Source of the DNA: a virus | Length of the DNA stretch: 48,053 nt | Virus record (IMG/VR): IMGVR_UViG_3300011432_000022 | Coordinates: 1-48,053 of that record | Direction: 5' to 3' (one strand) | In this document: in pieces, positions 46,186-48,053 of the stretch | How positions within the stretch are numbered: position 1 is the first letter of the stretch | Layout of the letters: every line of letters starts with the position of its first letter | Notes under the pieces: model-generated | Seen by the model: only the letters and a program-made list of their open reading frames with translations | Told to the model about the DNA's origin: nothing | The model's database searches: none | Program-made: the position numbers and the translations under genes

Positions 46186-47808
46186 TTAAAAGATGTCCGG
46201 TTCCGGGACCACTGAGCCCTTCACCTCAACGCCGTGCATCGCCAACACCACCCCGTACAGGGGGCGCAACGCATCGACGGTGCCCTTTTTTACGAACGTG
46301 AACGCACCACCGCTGCCGTGGTCCAACTTCTTCGCCGACGCCAACGCCCGCTCCAGCTCAATCTGTCCAAGGTGGCGCACCCGAACCCCGTCATCACCCC
46401 TGGGCGTCTGATCGTCGTCGACCAGATACGGCACCTCACTCTCACGCTTTTCCCCAGTCGCGTCGTAGAACCGGCCACACGCACCGGCGATCTCCAACCC
46501 GTTCGGAGTCAACACGTCAACGCCCGCATTCTTCAACGGCACGATGAACGCCGCCGCCGGCGACCGGGGATCAATCACCCACGTATACGGCTTCCGCGCC
46601 TTGTCGAGCGCCAACGCACAGCGCAGCACCCAATCGATACCCACAACGTCTGCCGCCACCCCGTGGCCCGGCTCCACCACCTCAACATGCCAGTCCTCAT
46701 CAAGCCGCTTCCCCGCCGAACAGACAAAGGCACGCTGCCGGTCCTCCGTCATCTCGATCGACATGGCCGGCGTGCCCGCAATGAACGAAGCCGGGTCGCG
46801 CAGACCCTCCCATGTGTCGTACCGGATGACCGTCCACTTCGGAGATGCCACCGTCGGCTCCCATCCCAGATACTCCGCACAGAAGTCGACGAGATCAAAC
46901 TCGTCGAAGTCCTCCGCCACCGTCTTTTCCGTCACCGTCCGGCCCAGGCCTGGCATGCACGAATACCACGTCGCCGGGTCACCCGGGTCGGTCGTCTCCG
47001 CGTTCCCGGCAGCAGTGAAGTCAAACAGCGCCGACCCGCGCCGCACGCCAGCCTCAATACGGGCACGACCGATCTCACGCTTCCTCCGAAGGTAAGGCCA
47101 CGTCCCCGGCAACGCCCGCGACAAACCAGGAATCATCGACGCAATCAGCAGCTGCGACCACGGCCGGGTCATCTTCGCCGGCCGCATACCCAACTCTGTA
47201 CGAGAGTCCGGCCGCGACCACGCCTCATCGATCACACCCAGATCGAGCGAGTCACCCGTACCCGCCGTCTTCCCGGTAGTGCTACCCGGCGACCACGCCG
47301 ACCCGTTCTCCCACAAAATGGCTTCCATGTTGCGCTGCACACGAAAGTCGAACTGGCGGCGCGGCCGGTAGTAGCTCGAGGCTTTCAACCGCTCCAGATG
47401 CACCTTCCGCCACTTCTTACGCGCATCGTCGGCGGTTTGCGCCGTATACAGCACCTCCTGCGGACCAGGCGGCCGCAACACAATCCCAAGCTGATCCCGC
47501 ACCCAACCCGTCAACGCCTCATCGAACCCGACACAGCGGTGAGTCATCACCGGCAGGATCAACTCAGTCTTACCCGTCACCTGCCGAGGCCCGATCACGA
47601 CCACTTCCGAATAGGCCAGATACCCGGTCGCCGGATCAATCTCAAACGCCACATCCACGATATGCCGCTGATGCGGCATCAACGGCTTACCCAGCCGCCG
47701 CGCCACCTCCGCCACCTGCGACCCCAGCGTCGGCCGGCCCGGCGTCCTCGGCGTCCCATGAAGGGGCCGGGAGCTGCCCAGCCGAACCGCCGCCGCCGTC
47801 AGCGTCAC
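46186..47808 (-). CDS. terL: Terminase large subunit
   Basis: The 540-aa protein has PLMPHQRHIVDVAFEI, Walker A GPRQVTGKT (73-81), Walker B with the DE pair in LGVIDEAW (194-195), and C-terminal nuclease acidic residues near VVGIDWVLRCALALDK and YTWVIDPRSPAA. It drives DNA packaging and cuts the ends. GTG 47808 is chosen because GGGAGG lies 6 nt upstream; it overlaps the small subunit by about 120 nt, so a later start cannot be excluded. Confidence 0.93.
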   Translation of the reverse strand: MTLTAAAVRLGSSRPLHGTPRTPGRPTLGSQVAEVARRLGKPLMPHQRHIVDVAFEIDPATGYLAYSEVVVIGPRQVTGKTELILPVMTHRCVGFDEALTGWVRDQLGIVLRPPGPQEVLYTAQTADDARKKWRKVHLERLKASSYYRPRRQFDFRVQRNMEAILWENGSAWSPGSTTGKTAGTGDSLDLGVIDEAWSRPDSRTELGMRPAKMTRPWSQLLIASMIPGLSRALPGTWPYLRRKREIGRARIEAGVRRGSALFDFTAAGNAETTDPGDPATWYSCMPGLGRTVTEKTVAEDFDEFDLVDFCAEYLGWEPTVASPKWTVIRYDTWEGLRDPASFIAGTPAMSIEMTEDRQRAFVCSAGKRLDEDWHVEVVEPGHGVAADVVGIDWVLRCALALDKARKPYTWVIDPRSPAAAFIVPLKNAGVDVLTPNGLEIAGACGRFYDATGEKRESEVPYLVDDDQTPRGDDGVRVRHLGQIELERALASAKKLDHGSGGAFTFVKKGTVDALRPLYGVVLAMHGVEVKGSVVPEPDIF

Positions 47809-48007
47809 GAGCAACCTCCCTCAACTGCCCCAGCGTGACACGCAACTCAGAAGCCAACCGCACCGTCGTCGTCGGCGCCTGCCCATCCCGATCGTCAATC
47901 GTCCGCGCCAGAAACAACGCCAACTCCGCCAACGCACTACGATGCGCCGCCCGCGACTGCCCCAACAACCGCAACTCCCGCATCACCGCCCGCTCCATCG
48001 CCTTCAT
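47687..48007 (-). CDS. Probable terminase small subunit
   Basis: The 106-aa protein from ATG 48007 is helical (RELRLLGQSRAAHRSALAEL, LASELRVTLGQLREVARDA) and ends in a Gly/Ala-rich tail after LPAPSWDAEDAG. It is the first gene from the right end and precedes the large subunit, as expected for the cos-recognition subunit. The low-complexity tail lies inside the large-subunit frame, so the true end may differ in importance. Confidence 0.7.
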   Translation of the reverse strand: MKAMERAVMRELRLLGQSRAAHRSALAELALFLARTIDDRDGQAPTTTVRLASELRVTLGQLREVARDADGGGGSAGQLPAPSWDAEDAGPADAGVAGGGGGAAAG

Positions 48008-48019
48008 GGCCAACCCCAA

Positions 48020-48053
48020 AAAAAATCAGCCAGACAGACACTTTCGCGGAGGG
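48020..48053. other. Right genome end, probable half of cos
   Basis: CCAGACA (48030-48036) is the mirror of TGTCTGG at 2-8. The last bases TTTCGCGGAGGG and the first base lie at the centre of the joined palindrome, where the nicking sites would be expected. The terminal GC-rich bases could be the single-strand overhang; this is inference. Confidence 0.6.

Noticed and set aside
46234-47838. 534-codon plus-strand frame opposite the large terminase
   Set aside because: The residues are a basic low-complexity shadow with no motifs, while the opposite strand encodes a clear terminase with Walker motifs.
1-48053. CRISPR array, tRNA genes, insertion sequences, toxin-antitoxin pair
   Set aside because: No regularly spaced near-identical repeats of CRISPR size, no cloverleaf-like segments, no transposase motifs, and no convincing toxin-antitoxin pair were seen. 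The HNH genes are of phage type.

Overview
The window looks like the complete genome of a temperate, tailed, siphovirus-type phage (or an excised prophage) of a high-GC actinomycete. The evidence is the very high GC, frequent GTG starts, short ATGA/GTGA gene overlaps, a BldC-like regulator, a DUF2637 membrane protein, and a lysin and holin of actinophage type. The sequence is written backwards relative to the usual phage map: almost everything is on the minus strand, the terminase sits at the right end, and an HNH endonuclease sits at the left end. A 7-bp inverted repeat brackets the joined ends, so the two ends probably form the cos site.

Reading right to left, 48.0-41.3 kb holds the packaging and head genes: small and large terminase, a membrane protein, portal, HK97-type protease, major capsid protein and two small head-region proteins. 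From 41.0 to 38.4 kb, a glycosyltransferase-FkbM fusion and a second SAM methyltransferase interrupt the head genes. From 38.4 to 29.7 kb come the head-tail connectors, tail tube, two tail chaperones joined by a -1 frameshift, tape measure and tail-tip proteins. The lysis genes (M15-like lysin, coiled-coil membrane protein, holin) end at the 27.8 kb terminator.

The 27.7-24.4 kb segment is the lysogeny region: a DUF2637 protein, a membrane-anchored protein, an HTH regulator, a tyrosine integrase and two divergent XRE regulators. A probable two-operator switch separates the XRE pair. Leftward from 24.65 kb runs a tightly coupled early operon: ParB-like proteins, a RecE/RecT pair, a DnaQ-type exonuclease, a RuvC-like resolvase, a cytosine methyltransferase, a DnaD-like initiator beside a candidate iteron origin, an adenine/cytosine-N4 methyltransferase, a J-domain protein and many small unknown proteins. 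No DNA polymerase or replicative helicase is visible, so replication probably uses the host replisome.

The left 6.8 kb holds an exported beta-helix protein, a SLOG protein, a large tail protein with about 13 Ala/Pro/Val repeats and an FkbM methyltransferase. After circularisation this block lies just upstream of the terminase, so late transcription may cross cos. Several early genes (about 9.8-19.2 kb) carry frameshifts, deletions or fusions, while the virion genes look intact. This suggests relaxed selection, prophage decay or local sequence error. No tRNA genes or CRISPR arrays were seen, and attP was not located.
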